Below are positions 15,592-24,660 of a stretch of DNA of 32,356 bases, one piece after another (the stretch's first letter is position 1; the number at the start of each line of letters is the position of its first letter). The notes beneath the pieces were generated by a model that was not told the DNA's origin, searched no databases, and saw nothing but the letters and a program-made list of their open reading frames with translations. Origin of the DNA: Flavobacteriaceae bacterium (GTDB taxonomy: Bacteria > Bacteroidota > Bacteroidia > Flavobacteriales > Flavobacteriaceae); NCBI GenBank assembly GCA_947452415.1, contig CANGCT010000025.1, positions 1 to 32,356 of the forward strand. Direction: 5' to 3'. The position numbers were made by a program, and so were the translations under genes.

Positions 15592-15707
15592 AAACTATTT
15601 TTTAAATATTATTATTAATGGTGCAACCTTTTTTAGTACTTACAAACTATATAACTCAGTTAAAACAGAACAAAATATTTTGTTAATGATTTGTAAAAAT
15701 TTATTCT

Positions 15708-15722
15708 TGGCACAGATATTGA
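15708..15722 (+). promoter_or_regulatory. Sigma-54-like promoter
   Basis: TTGGCACAGATATTGA fits the -24/-12 pattern TGGCAC-N5-TTGC except that the last position is A. The GG at 15709-15710 is followed by 10 bases and then GA in place of GC. It lies 44 bases before the ATG at 15767. The left half is the same as in the classical glnA promoter of enterics (from memory). Confidence 0.4.
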
Positions 15723-15766
15723 ATTAATGATTTTAAGAATTATTATGAATCTTAATATTAAATGCT

Positions 15767-16822
15767 ATGAAAACTAAACTATTACTTTCGTCTTTTATTT
15801 GTTTTTTCTTTGCAAGTTCTTTTGCACAGGACAAAACTACTGTTAACGCTACTAATTCTGAGATAAGTGATAATCTAGATCTTAGAGCTATTGCTTCTGT
15901 TTTTGGAGACTCCAAAGATTTGGCCGATTTTGAATTCCGTATAAACAATCCTAAAGAACAAATTTCAAACCTGGATTTAAACAACGATAATCAAGTAGAT
16001 TATTTACGAGTAATTGAAACTCTTGAAGAAAACGTACATTTAATAGTCATTCAAGCTGTTTTAGGTAAAGATCAATTTCAAGACGTAGCAACTGTAGAAG
16101 TAGCAAAAGACAATAACAATAGTATGCAGGTACAAGTGGTGGGAAATGTATATATGTATGGAAAAAACTACATTTATGAGCCTGTTTATGTAGGAGTGCC
16201 TGTTATTTATAATTATTTTTGGATAACTAACTACCACCCTTATTATTCTTCTTGGAACTGGAACTATTATCCAACCTATTATTATACTTGGAACCCCTTT
16301 CCTATTTTTAAATACAGAAGACATATAGGTTTGCACATTAACTATAGTTACCAATACAATTATGTGCCTACTAGAAGATATCAGTCAGCATACGATAACT
16401 ATTACAGAAGAAGAAGTAACTATTATGAAACACAATATCCGAATCGTTCTTTTGAACGCAGAAACTCTGGCTATACCAACCGATATGATTTAGATCAAAC
16501 TAGGCCTAAACGTGATTTATCTAATAGAAGTGGTATAAGAAATTCGGATAATCCACGAGAAAATACTACTACTGGAACTAGAAATGAAAGTAGCACTTCA
16601 AGAAATACTACCTCTAGTCCAACACGATCAACAGAACCAAGAGTAAATACTTCTAGCATGCCAAGAAATAATAATACTACTTCACCAAGAAGTACTAGTA
16701 GTACTCCTAGAAATTTTGAAAATAGTACACCACGTGCTTCAGAACCTAGAAATAATGGTAATCAAAGTCCAAGAAATATTGGTGGTGGCAGAGAAAGAAA
16801 CTCTGGTGGTGGAAGAAGATAA
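15767..16822 (+). CDS. Secreted low-complexity protein with EF-hand-like motif
   Basis: A 351-residue exported protein: signal peptide about 1-20 ending SSFA, then a globular domain. That domain holds an EF-hand/dockerin-like loop DLNNDNQVDYL (70-80), with Asp70, Asn72, Asp74 and Asp78 as likely calcium ligands. Residues about 125-225 are rich in Tyr, Trp, Asn and Pro (NYHPYYSSW, TYYYTWNPF). The C-terminal 130 residues are dominated by Arg, Ser, Thr, Asn and Pro, with many SPR/TPR/MPR-type repeats, and end GGGRERNSGGGRR. I recognise it only as a recurring Flavobacterium hypothetical. It may bind polyanions or the cell surface through the basic tail; that is inference. A sigma-54-like site precedes it and a strong terminator follows. 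Confidence 0.8.
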   Translation: MKTKLLLSSFICFFFASSFAQDKTTVNATNSEISDNLDLRAIASVFGDSKDLADFEFRINNPKEQISNLDLNNDNQVDYLRVIETLEENVHLIVIQAVLGKDQFQDVATVEVAKDNNNSMQVQVVGNVYMYGKNYIYEPVYVGVPVIYNYFWITNYHPYYSSWNWNYYPTYYYTWNPFPIFKYRRHIGLHINYSYQYNYVPTRRYQSAYDNYYRRRSNYYETQYPNRSFERRNSGYTNRYDLDQTRPKRDLSNRSGIRNSDNPRENTTTGTRNESSTSRNTTSSPTRSTEPRVNTSSMPRNNNTTSPRSTSSTPRNFENSTPRASEPRNNGNQSPRNIGGGRERNSGGGRR

Positions 16823-16837
16823 ATTATTACTTAAAAC

Positions 16838-16868
16838 TAAAAGCACCAATTTTCATTGGTGCTTTTTT
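16838..16868 (+). terminator. Intrinsic terminator after the secreted-protein gene
   Basis: AGCACCAAT and ATTGGTGCT form a 9-bp perfect stem with a 4-base loop, flanked by A and T runs, 16 bases after the stop codon. Confidence 0.9.
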
Positions 16869-16962
16869 TATGTCAAAATTATTATTTAAATAACATTCTT
16901 AAAATTATTTATTTAAAATGAATATTTATTTCACAAATTGAGTTTCAAATATCTAAAAGTAA

Positions 16963-16970
16963 TACATTTG
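16963..16970 (+). promoter_or_regulatory. -7 promoter element for kup
   Basis: TACATTTG matches TAnnTTTG, with a TTG at 16938-16940 upstream (22-base spacing). The ATG at 16991 follows after 20 bases. Confidence 0.55.
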
Positions 16971-16990
16971 CATTCTTTTAATAAAATAGT

Positions 16991-18976
16991 ATGAGTTCGC
17001 ATAGTCATCAAGATCTTCACAGCAAGCTTTCGGCAGCAGGATTATTAATTACATTAGGAATCATTTATGGAGATATTGGAACTTCTCCTTTGTATGTAAT
17101 GAATTCCATAATTGGAAATAGTGTAATTTCTAAAGATTTAATTTTAGGAGGTCTCTCTTGTATCTTTTGGACCTTAACTTTACAAACTACTTTAAAGTAT
17201 GTAATAATTACCTTAAGTGCCGATAATCATGGCGAAGGTGGAATTTTTGCTTTGTACGCTTTAGTAAAAAGAACTAAAATTCAATGGCTTATTGTTCCTG
17301 CCATAATTGGAGGAAGTGCCTTACTTGCCGATGGAATCATCACCCCTCCTATCTCAGTTTCCTCCGCAGTTGAAGGATTGCGAATTTTTAAACCAGATAT
17401 TCCTACCGTTCCTATTGTAATAGCAATTTTGTTCGTTTTGTTTACCATTCAGCAATTTGGCACCAAATTAGTTGGAAAATTCTTTGCACCAATGATGCTT
17501 ATATGGTTTTCGATGTTAGCCGTATTGGGAGTAATCCAAATTGGAACCAACATAGAAGTTTTCAAAGCATTAAACCCCTATTATGCGTATCATTTATTGA
17601 CAAGTGATGTTAGTAATCAAGGTTTCTTTATATTAGGAGCTGTATTTTTATGCACTACTGGAGCCGAGGCATTATACTCTGATATGGGACACTGCGGTAG
17701 AAAAAATATCCGTATAAGTTGGGCATTTGTAAAAACAACTTTAGTATTAAATTACTTTGGACAAGGTGCTTACTTATTACTGCATGCCGGAAAAAAATTA
17801 TCAGAACTAGGTGCAAATAATACCAATCCGTTTTATTTAATCATGGCCGAATGGTTTAAACCTTTAGGAATTGTTGTTGCAACACTTGCTGCAGTAATTG
17901 CCTCTCAGGCCTTAATAAGCGGATCATTTACCTTGATTAACGAAGCCATGCGATTGAACTTCTGGCCTAAAGTAAAAATCAAATTCCCTACGGATGTTAA
18001 GGGACAATTGTATATTCCATCTATTAACTGGTTATTATTTTTTGGTTGTGTAGGCATTGTTTGGCATTTTCAAGAATCTAGCAACATGGAGCATGCTTAT
18101 GGTTTAGCTATAATTTTATGTATGATAATGACTACCATATTACTTAATTTTTATTTAATAATGAAAAGAGTAAAGTGGTATTTTATTGCGCCATTAATAT
18201 TACTTTATCTTGTCATTGAATTTAGCTTTTTGGCGGCCAATATTACAAAGTTTATGGATGGTGGTTATGTAACTTTATTCATTGCTTCTGTATTAATTGG
18301 CATCATGTCAACCTGGTATTTAGCTAAGAAAATTAGCAAAAACTATACTAAAATGGTTAAGATTGATTCGTATAAAAAAGTATTGGCTGAGTTAAGTTTG
18401 GATTTATCCATTCCTAAATATGCAACGCATTTAGTTTACATGACTAATTCCAATAGAGTGGATGAAATTGAAGAAAAAGTAATGTACTCCATTCTTCAAA
18501 AACGACCAAAAAGAGCCGATTTGTATTGGTTTATTCACGTAAATATTTTAAGTGAACCTTATAAAAAAGAATATAAAGTTACCGAAGTCATTAAAGACGA
18601 TTTGTACCGAGTGGATTTCTACCTCGGATTTAGAGAGCCTACTAAAATCAACTTAATGTTTAAAGAAGTTATTAAAGATATGGTAAGTAAAGGCGAAATG
18701 GATATTACAAGTCGCTACGAGTCTTTAAATAAAAACAATATTATTGGAGACTTCAAATTTGTACTTTCTGAAAAATTTCTATCTAATGACAGTGATTTAA
18801 CCTTCTTTGAAAACATCATTATGAATGCTTATTTCTTCATGAAAAAATTCAGTTTGTCGGAAGAAAAAGGTTTCGGATTAGATAGTAGCTCGGTTAAAGT
18901 AGAACAATTTCCAATGGTTTTACACCCACCAGAAATCATTAATATGAAACGAATTGACTCCCACCTAAGTCATTAA
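16991..18976 (+). CDS. kup: KUP family potassium transporter
   Basis: A 661-residue KUP/HAK/KT potassium uptake protein of the inner membrane, probably a proton-coupled importer. The signature GDIGTSPLYV is at 27-36, followed by the conserved NHGEGGIFALYALV and PADGIITPPISV-like (ALLADGIITPPISVSSAVEGL) segments. About twelve hydrophobic segments extend to about residue 450. The C-terminal 200 residues form a soluble domain. The length agrees with the family (E. coli Kup has 622). The gene forms its own unit: a -7 element with a fitting -33 lies upstream and a long hairpin terminator follows. Confidence 0.95.
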   Translation: MSSHSHQDLHSKLSAAGLLITLGIIYGDIGTSPLYVMNSIIGNSVISKDLILGGLSCIFWTLTLQTTLKYVIITLSADNHGEGGIFALYALVKRTKIQWLIVPAIIGGSALLADGIITPPISVSSAVEGLRIFKPDIPTVPIVIAILFVLFTIQQFGTKLVGKFFAPMMLIWFSMLAVLGVIQIGTNIEVFKALNPYYAYHLLTSDVSNQGFFILGAVFLCTTGAEALYSDMGHCGRKNIRISWAFVKTTLVLNYFGQGAYLLLHAGKKLSELGANNTNPFYLIMAEWFKPLGIVVATLAAVIASQALISGSFTLINEAMRLNFWPKVKIKFPTDVKGQLYIPSINWLLFFGCVGIVWHFQESSNMEHAYGLAIILCMIMTTILLNFYLIMKRVKWYFIAPLILLYLVIEFSFLAANITKFMDGGYVTLFIASVLIGIMSTWYLAKKISKNYTKMVKIDSYKKVLAELSLDLSIPKYATHLVYMTNSNRVDEIEEKVMYSILQKRPKRADLYWFIHVNILSEPYKKEYKVTEVIKDDLYRVDFYLGFREPTKINLMFKEVIKDMVSKGEMDITSRYESLNKNNIIGDFKFVLSEKFLSNDSDLTFFENIIMNAYFFMKKFSLSEEKGFGLDSSSVKVEQFPMVLHPPEIINMKRIDSHLSH

Positions 18977-18998
18977 TTAACATAAAATATAGCAATAT

Positions 18999-19045
18999 AA
19001 AGAGGTATTCTTAATTCCAAAGGTTTTTAAGAATACTTCTTTTTG
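18999..19045 (+). terminator. Intrinsic terminator after kup
   Basis: AAAGAGGTATTCTTAA (18999-19014) pairs with TTAAGAATACTTCTTT (19027-19042) in a 16-bp stem with one G-T wobble and a 12-base loop, followed by T. Its end overlaps the presumed -33 element of the next gene. Confidence 0.9.
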
Positions 19046-19070
19046 TTTCTATAAAAAAGCAATACATTTG
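19042..19070 (+). promoter_or_regulatory. Promoter of the RsmB/NOP gene
   Basis: TTTG at 19042-19045 and TACATTTG at 19063-19070 form a -33/-7 pair separated by 17 bases. The leader to the ATG at 19121 is about 45 bases. The -33 lies in the T run of the kup terminator. Confidence 0.6.
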
Positions 19071-19120
19071 TAGGCTCACCCGAGGACATCGTCCAAATAG
19101 AAAGAAGTTATTTTTACACC

Positions 19121-20335
19121 ATGAGATTACACCGAAATTTAGTTTATACTACAATTGACTCCCTAAATGCTATATTTAACGAAAGTGAATACGCTGACAA
19201 AGTGGTTGCACGCGCATTAAAAAAAGACAAACGTTGGGGAAGTTCTGATAGGAAATTTGTTGCCGAAACCATCTACGAAGTAGTTCGTTGGAAGCGACTT
19301 TATGCCGAAATTGCCGAAGTTAAAGAACCTTATAATCGTGAAGATATTTGGCGAATGTTTTCTGTATGGGCCGTTTTGCGCGGATACCCTATTCCCGATT
19401 GGAGACAGTTAGAAGGAACTCCAGAACGTAAAATTAAAGGGCGATTTGACGAATTATCTAAAGTAAGAAAAATGCGCGAATCGATTCCGGATTGGATGGA
19501 TGAATTAGGCGCAAAAGAATTAGGTGAAGAACTATGGACTAAAGAAATTGCGGCTCAAAATAAACAAGCACAAGTAATATTAAGAGTAAACACTTTAAAT
19601 ACTACCAGAGAAAAATTGCATGCTATTTTAATGGATTTGAATATCGAAACCGAATTCTTACCCAACCAACCCGATGCTTTAGTACTTAAAGAACGTGCTA
19701 ATGTTTTTATGACTGATGCTTTTAAAGAAGGGTTATTTGAAGTGCAAGATGCATCTTCACAATTGGTTGCTGCATTTTTAGACTTACAACCCGGAATGCG
19801 AGTTGTAGATACTTGTGCTGGTGCAGGAGGAAAAACCTTGCACATGGCATCCTTAATGCAAAACAAAGGGCAATTAATTGCTATGGATTTGTATGAAAGT
19901 AAATTAAAGCAATTGAAACTTCGTGCCAAAAGAAATGGTGCTTTCAATATTGAATATCGAATAATTGACTCTACTAAAGTTATTAAAAAACTTTATGAAA
20001 AAGCAGATAGAGTATTAATTGATGCTCCTTGTAGTGGACTAGGAGTACTTAAAAGAAACCCAGATGCCAAATGGAAATTACAACCTGAATTTATTGATAA
20101 CATCCGAAAAATACAAGCCGAAGTATTAGAAAGTTATTCTAAAATTGTGAAACCAGGGGGTAAATTAGTTTATGCTACTTGCTCTATTCTTCCTTCAGAA
20201 AATGAAGAACAAATTAAGAAATTCTTGGCTACTGAAATTGGAAAAAGTTTTACCTTTATAAAAGATTCCAAAGTTTTAGCATCCCAATCGGGTTTTGATG
20301 GATTTTATATGGCATTATTAGAACGTAAATTATAA
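19121..20335 (+). CDS. RsmB/NOP family rRNA (cytosine-C5) methyltransferase
   Basis: A 404-residue SAM-dependent RNA m5C methyltransferase. The C-terminal catalytic domain has the SAM loop DTCAGAGG (230-237), motif IV DAPCSG (301-306, Cys304) and motif VI YATCS (351-355, Cys354), the two cysteines used for catalysis and release. The N-terminal part (RWGSSDRKFVAETIYEVVRWKRLY) resembles the NusB-like domain of RsmB, but is short. The likely target is C967 or an equivalent cytosine of 16S rRNA; RsmF-like specificity cannot be excluded. It has its own promoter. The endonuclease I gene begins six bases after its stop, so the two may be co-transcribed. Confidence 0.88.
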   Translation: MRLHRNLVYTTIDSLNAIFNESEYADKVVARALKKDKRWGSSDRKFVAETIYEVVRWKRLYAEIAEVKEPYNREDIWRMFSVWAVLRGYPIPDWRQLEGTPERKIKGRFDELSKVRKMRESIPDWMDELGAKELGEELWTKEIAAQNKQAQVILRVNTLNTTREKLHAILMDLNIETEFLPNQPDALVLKERANVFMTDAFKEGLFEVQDASSQLVAAFLDLQPGMRVVDTCAGAGGKTLHMASLMQNKGQLIAMDLYESKLKQLKLRAKRNGAFNIEYRIIDSTKVIKKLYEKADRVLIDAPCSGLGVLKRNPDAKWKLQPEFIDNIRKIQAEVLESYSKIVKPGGKLVYATCSILPSENEEQIKKFLATEIGKSFTFIKDSKVLASQSGFDGFYMALLERKL

Positions 20336-20341
20336 AAAGAC

Positions 20342-21427
20342 ATGCGAAAAACATATTCTATACTTACTCTATTAACTATAACTTTTGGATTTGCTCAAAT
20401 TCCGGACGGTTATTATAACTCCGCTACAGGTACTGGATTTGAATTAAAAACTCAGCTATACAATAAAATAAGCCCACACAACACTTTAATATATGGAGCT
20501 GGATTGTGGAGCTTATTTACTACATCAGATGTTAGGCCAGAAAATGGATACGTTTGGGAAATATATTCTAACTGTAATTTTATTTTTGGAACCGTTACTA
20601 ATGGTGGAAACCAAGACGACGGAACTTTGGGAACTATAGAATGCCAAAGATTTAACAAAGAACATACTTTTCCTCAAAGTTGGTTTGGAGGACAAGTTTA
20701 TCCAATGTATTCGGATGCATTTATTGTTATGCCTTCAGATAAAAAAGATAATGGTTTGAGAGGAAATTTAGCATATGGAACTGTAAATCCATCGGTAACA
20801 AACCCAATTGGAAACGGATGGAAAATAGGTTCTTGTATAACACCAAACTATCCTTATACAATAAATGTTTTTGAACCTTCAGATGAATTTAAAGGAGATT
20901 TTGCTCGTAATTATTTTTATGTTGCCACTTGCTATGAGAATCTAATAAGTTCTTGGCAAACACTTAATCCGAGTGGCGACACGGTTCTTGATGGTAGTAG
21001 TGATAAAGTATTTGAACAATGGTATTTAGATTTATTATACAGTTGGCATATAGCAGATCCTGTAAGTCAAAAAGAAATCGATCGAAACAATGCAATTTAT
21101 AATGTTCAAGCAAATAGAAATCCATTTATTGACCACCCAGAATATGTTTTTCAAATTTGGGGAAGCTTTTTAAATACTACCACTTTTGATTCTATAAATG
21201 TTTCGGTATATCCAAACCCATCGAATGATCATAAAGTCAATATAAATAGTTCTATATTTATTGATGATTTGCAATTAATAAATCTTAACGGTCAATTGCT
21301 TTTAGAACTGAGAAATCCAGTTTTTAACAATAACTCTTATACTTTAGAGAATTTGCCTCAAGGATTTTACTTCCTTAAATTAAGTTCCAATAATCAATTT
21401 TTGACTAAGAAAATTTTAATTAATTAA
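20342..21427 (+). CDS. Secreted endonuclease I with T9SS sorting domain
   Basis: A 361-residue exported nuclease. A signal peptide (about 1-19, ending FGFAQ) is followed by an endonuclease I (EndA/NucM, His-Me finger) domain with FNKEHTFPQSWFGG, where Glu107-His108 sits at the active site. The family segment DPVSQKEIDRNNAIY and then NRNPFIDHPEYV follow. Residues about 285-361 form a type A type IX secretion sorting domain (VYPNPSNDHKVNI, then LPQGFYFLKLSS and KKILIN). It would degrade extracellular DNA at the surface or outside the cell. It lies six bases after the RNA methyltransferase gene, an unrelated function, and ends at a strong terminator. Confidence 0.93.
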   Translation: MRKTYSILTLLTITFGFAQIPDGYYNSATGTGFELKTQLYNKISPHNTLIYGAGLWSLFTTSDVRPENGYVWEIYSNCNFIFGTVTNGGNQDDGTLGTIECQRFNKEHTFPQSWFGGQVYPMYSDAFIVMPSDKKDNGLRGNLAYGTVNPSVTNPIGNGWKIGSCITPNYPYTINVFEPSDEFKGDFARNYFYVATCYENLISSWQTLNPSGDTVLDGSSDKVFEQWYLDLLYSWHIADPVSQKEIDRNNAIYNVQANRNPFIDHPEYVFQIWGSFLNTTTFDSINVSVYPNPSNDHKVNINSSIFIDDLQLINLNGQLLLELRNPVFNNNSYTLENLPQGFYFLKLSSNNQFLTKKILIN

Positions 21428-21442
21428 AAGTATTTACCCTAT

Positions 21443-21478
21443 AAAAAAGAGCTCTAGGAAATTTCTAGGGCTCTTTTT
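21443..21478 (+). terminator. Intrinsic terminator after the endonuclease gene
   Basis: AAAAAGAGC and GCTCTTTTT pair around an inner CTAG/CTAG stem, ending in five T, 15 bases after the stop. The following 150 bases up to parA hold no gene; they contain the palindrome TTGTTAACAA near 21559-21568 but no perfect -7 element. Confidence 0.88.
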
Positions 21479-21629
21479 AATTTAAAATCGGTCTATGAAT
21501 AACTGCAAATTAAACACTTAAAACAGAACTCAAAAAGCAGAACACTAAATTTACAAGATTGTTAACAAATAACACTTTTATAAACCATAATAAATTGTAT
21601 TTTTACCACTCAAATTTTGAATAGTATAA

Positions 21630-22397
21630 ATGGGTAAAATCATTGCAATAGCCAACCAAAAAGGTGGTGTAGGAAAAACGACAACTTCGGTTAATTTAGC
21701 CGCATCACTAGGTGTTTTAGAAAAAAAAGTCTTACTAATTGATGCCGATCCGCAAGCAAATGCAAGTTCCGGATTAGGTATTGATGTAGAAAATGTAGAA
21801 ATAGGAACCTACCAAATATTAGAACATAGTAACACTCCTGAAGAGGCAATAATTAAATCGACTTCTCCAAATGTAGACGTAATTCCATCACATATTGATC
21901 TTGTTGCTATTGAAATTGAATTGGTAGACAAGGAAAATAGAGAATACATGCTTAAGCAAGCATTAGAAAAAATCAAAGAGCAGTACGATTACATTATTAT
22001 AGACTGCGCACCTTCATTAGGATTGCTTACACTAAATGCCTTAACTGCTGCAGATAGTGTGATTATCCCTATTCAATGTGAATATTTTGCTTTAGAAGGT
22101 TTGGGTAAATTATTGAATACTATCAAAAGTGTTCAAAAAATTCACAACCCCGAATTAGATATCGAAGGACTACTATTAACCATGTACGATTCGCGTTTAC
22201 GCCTTTCAAATCAAGTGGTAGAAGAGGTTCAAAAACATTTTAACGATATGGTTTTTAAAACAATCATCCAACGAAATGTAAAATTGAGTGAAGCTCCAAG
22301 TTTTGGAGAAAGTATAATAGCTTTTGATGCAACCAGTAAAGGAGCTACCAATTACTTAAGTTTAGCAGAAGAAGTTATCAAAAAAAATAGCAATTAA
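21630..22397 (+). CDS. parA: ParA family chromosome partitioning ATPase
   Basis: A 255-residue deviant Walker ATPase of the Soj/ParA type. The deviant Walker A motif KGGVGKTT is at 11-18, followed by LIDADPQANASSGLG and DYIIIDCAPSLG. With ParB and parS sites it separates chromosome origins, acting on the nucleoid. It lacks an N-terminal DNA-binding domain, as expected for chromosomal (type Soj) members. It is the first gene of a plus-strand run and is followed by parB after three bases. No parS-like site was found in the window, and no clear promoter of the TAnnTTTG type. Confidence 0.94.
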   Translation: MGKIIAIANQKGGVGKTTTSVNLAASLGVLEKKVLLIDADPQANASSGLGIDVENVEIGTYQILEHSNTPEEAIIKSTSPNVDVIPSHIDLVAIEIELVDKENREYMLKQALEKIKEQYDYIIIDCAPSLGLLTLNALTAADSVIIPIQCEYFALEGLGKLLNTIKSVQKIHNPELDIEGLLLTMYDSRLRLSNQVVEEVQKHFNDMVFKTIIQRNVKLSEAPSFGESIIAFDATSKGATNYLSLAEEVIKKNSN

Positions 22398-22400
22398 TTT

Positions 22401-23300
22401 ATGGCAAAAGCAATAAAAAAACAAGCTTTAGGTCGCGGTTTATCGGCATTATTAAAAGATCCAGATAACGACATTAAATCCGTAGACGATAAAAATGCAG
22501 ATAAAGTTGTAGGTAATATCCTTGAAGTAGATATCGATACTATTGAAATAAATCCGTTTCAACCCAGAACTAATTTTAATGAAGATTCGTTAAAAGAATT
22601 AGCATCTTCTATTAAAGAACTTGGGGTAATTCAGCCAATTACCATTAGAAAATTAGAATTCAATAAATACCAATTGATATCAGGAGAACGTCGTTTGCGT
22701 GCTTCAAAATTAGTTGGATTTACTACAATTCCAGCTTATATTCGTATTGCTAATGATAACGAATCGTTAGTAATGGCGTTGGTAGAAAACATACAACGAC
22801 ACGATTTAGATCCTATTGAAATAGCGCTTTCGTACCAACGTTTAATTGAAGAAATTCAACTTACGCAAGAGCAAATGAGCGAACGTGTAGGAAAAAAACG
22901 TTCTACGATTACCAATTATTTACGTCTTTTAAAATTGGATCCGATAATTCAAACTGGTATTCGAGATGGCTTCATCAGTATGGGCCACGGACGTGCAATG
23001 ATTACTATTGAAGACCAAGATATTCAGACCGATATATATCAAAAAATTGTTAGTCAAAATCTTTCGGTTCGAGATACGGAGGCTTTGGTAAAAAAACACC
23101 AAGATGGTTTAAAACCTGCTCCTGTAAAAGCCAAAGCAAGTACATCATTTACTATTGGAGAAACCCAAAAGAAAGCCTTTACGAATTTCTTTGGCGCTAA
23201 AGTAGAAGTTAAAGTTGCTGGAAATGGCAAAGGAAAAATAGCAATTCCATTCCACTCCGAAGAGGATTTTAATAGAATAATAAAACTAATCAACGGTTAG
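22401..23300 (+). CDS. parB: ParB/Spo0J family partition protein
   Basis: A 299-residue ParB. The N-terminus has ALGRGLSALL, the conserved ParA-stimulating sequence. The CTPase domain follows with GERRLRAS (95-102) and ENIQR (129-133), then a helix-turn-helix around 155-177 (LTQEQMSERVGKKRSTITNYLR). The C-terminal dimerisation region is GKGKIAIPFHSEEDFNRI. ParB binds parS, loads CTP, slides along DNA and recruits ParA and SMC. It begins three bases after parA. Its stop codon shares one base with the GTG start of the next gene, which suggests translational coupling. Confidence 0.94.
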   Translation: MAKAIKKQALGRGLSALLKDPDNDIKSVDDKNADKVVGNILEVDIDTIEINPFQPRTNFNEDSLKELASSIKELGVIQPITIRKLEFNKYQLISGERRLRASKLVGFTTIPAYIRIANDNESLVMALVENIQRHDLDPIEIALSYQRLIEEIQLTQEQMSERVGKKRSTITNYLRLLKLDPIIQTGIRDGFISMGHGRAMITIEDQDIQTDIYQKIVSQNLSVRDTEALVKKHQDGLKPAPVKAKASTSFTIGETQKKAFTNFFGAKVEVKVAGNGKGKIAIPFHSEEDFNRIIKLING

Positions 23301-23860
23301 TGGCTCGGTTTTTTTACATACTCCTTTTCACCATCCTTTTAGGAAACACTACCCTATTGGCACAAACCGAATTAGGTGAAGGGTTACGCGTTACGGATAC
23401 TGTAAAAAAAACCAAAATGAACATGCTTGCTCCATCTAAGGCTGCTTTTTATTCAGCAGTTTTTCCAGGTCTTGGACAAGTTTATAATAAAAAATATTGG
23501 AAGTTACCTTTAGTTTATGGAGCCTTAGGGACTACCATTTATTTCTATATGAGTAATAATAAAAAGTACCATTTATATAGAGATGCTTATAAGCGAAGAC
23601 TAGAAGGTTTTAACGATGATGATTATACTTATCTAGATAATTCCCGACTGATTTCGGCTCAAAAATTCTATCAAAAAAATAGAGATTTATCGGCTTTACT
23701 TACAGGGTTATTTTATGTTTTAAATATTGTAGATGCCAATGTAGACGCACATTTAATGCAATTTAATGTAAACGATAATCTTACGTTTAAACCCGATTTA
23801 TACCGAAACGAATTTACTACAAAACAAGATTTAGGAATTTGTGTAACTTGGAAATTGTAA
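23300..23860 (+). CDS. DUF5683 domain-containing membrane protein
   Basis: A 186-residue protein that begins with GTG, sharing one base with the parB stop (TAGTG). A signal peptide ends near residue 22 (TLLAQ). The conserved part APSKAAFYSAVFPGLGQVYNKKYWKLPLVYGALG (residues about 44-77, given here in overlapping parts) is the DUF5683 hallmark, with a GLGQ turn between two hydrophobic hairpins; a second hydrophobic part follows near 130-150. Function is unknown, and it is likely in the inner membrane or periplasm. It stands between parB and dapB in a gene order I recall as common in Flavobacteriaceae, which may reflect co-transcription rather than shared function. Confidence 0.8.
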   Translation: MARFFYILLFTILLGNTTLLAQTELGEGLRVTDTVKKTKMNMLAPSKAAFYSAVFPGLGQVYNKKYWKLPLVYGALGTTIYFYMSNNKKYHLYRDAYKRRLEGFNDDDYTYLDNSRLISAQKFYQKNRDLSALLTGLFYVLNIVDANVDAHLMQFNVNDNLTFKPDLYRNEFTTKQDLGICVTWKL

Positions 23861-23877
23861 AGTTTTCTTAATATTTG
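23848..23877 (+). promoter_or_regulatory. Promoter for dapB and downstream genes
   Basis: TTG (23848-23850) and AATATTTG (23870-23877) are 19 bases apart. The second element differs from TAnnTTTG in its first base. The ATG of dapB follows at 23911. Confidence 0.4.
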
Positions 23878-23910
23878 TAACAAACTAAAGCACAAGCCAA
23901 CTAACCTCAA

Positions 23911-24645
23911 ATGAAAATAGCACTATTAGGATACGGAAAAATGGGAAAGGTAATTGAAAAAATTGCCTTTGAACGTGGACATGAAATTGTACTCCGAAAA
24001 TCTAGTAGTACTACTTATTCTGGATTAGAAAATGCCGATGTTGCAATTGATTTTAGTGTTCCTACTTCTGCTGTTGCAAATATTTCGGAGTGTTTAAATA
24101 CCGGAATTCCAGTAGTTTCGGGAACCACAGGTTGGCTTCAAGAATATCCAAAAATGGTAGCGCTATGTGAAAACAAAAAAGGTTCTTTTATTTATGGATC
24201 AAATTTTAGTTTAGGTGTGAATTTATTTTTTGAATTGAATAATTATTTAGCAAAAATGATGTCGAAATTTAAAAATTATTCTGCCACTATGGAAGAAATT
24301 CACCATACCCAAAAACTAGACGCACCAAGTGGAACTGCAATTACGTTAGCAAAAGAAATTATCGAAAATTCCGAATATAAAAATTGGACTTTGGATAACA
24401 ATGTTAAGGCTAATGAAATTTATATTGACGTACAACGAATTGAAAATGTGTCAGGAACCCACAGCATTTTTTATACATCGGAAGTGGATACAATAGAAAT
24501 AAAACATACAGCACACAGTCGGGACGGATTTGCCTTAGGGTCAATCATTGCAGCGGAATGGTTGGTTGGTAAAAAAGGAGTTTTCACGATGAAAGACGTA
24601 TTAGGAATAGAGGAAAGAATAAAGAATATAGAGAAGAGAATTTAG
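23911..24645 (+). CDS. dapB: 4-hydroxy-tetrahydrodipicolinate reductase
   Basis: DapB uses NAD(P)H to make tetrahydrodipicolinate, a step toward lysine and meso-diaminopimelate for peptidoglycan. The 244 residues include the nucleotide loop GYGKMG (7-12), the active-site EEIHHTQKLDAPSGTA with His131 and His132, Lys135 and the SGT loop, and DGFALGSIIAAEW near the C-terminus. The family's typical length (about 240-270) is kept. The last codons (EERIKNIEKRI) lie in the left arm of an imperfect inverted repeat that brackets the following gene. A candidate promoter lies upstream at 23848-23877, and lepB is the next core gene. Confidence 0.95.
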   Translation: MKIALLGYGKMGKVIEKIAFERGHEIVLRKSSSTTYSGLENADVAIDFSVPTSAVANISECLNTGIPVVSGTTGWLQEYPKMVALCENKKGSFIYGSNFSLGVNLFFELNNYLAKMMSKFKNYSATMEEIHHTQKLDAPSGTAITLAKEIIENSEYKNWTLDNNVKANEIYIDVQRIENVSGTHSIFYTSEVDTIEIKHTAHSRDGFALGSIIAAEWLVGKKGVFTMKDVLGIEERIKNIEKRI

Positions 24646-24646
24646 A
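24616..24646 (+). repeat. Left arm of an imperfect inverted repeat
   Basis: This purine-rich 31-base stretch matches the reverse complement of 25025-25055 at 25 of 31 positions. It overlaps the last ten codons of dapB. Confidence 0.5.
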
Positions 24647-24660
24647 ATAAATTATCAACT

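Noticed and set aside
21428..23300. parS site near parA and parB
   Set aside because: No sequence like the TGTTTCACGTGAAACA consensus was found. The only CACGTG I noticed, near 16732, lies in a coding low-complexity region and lacks matching flanks.
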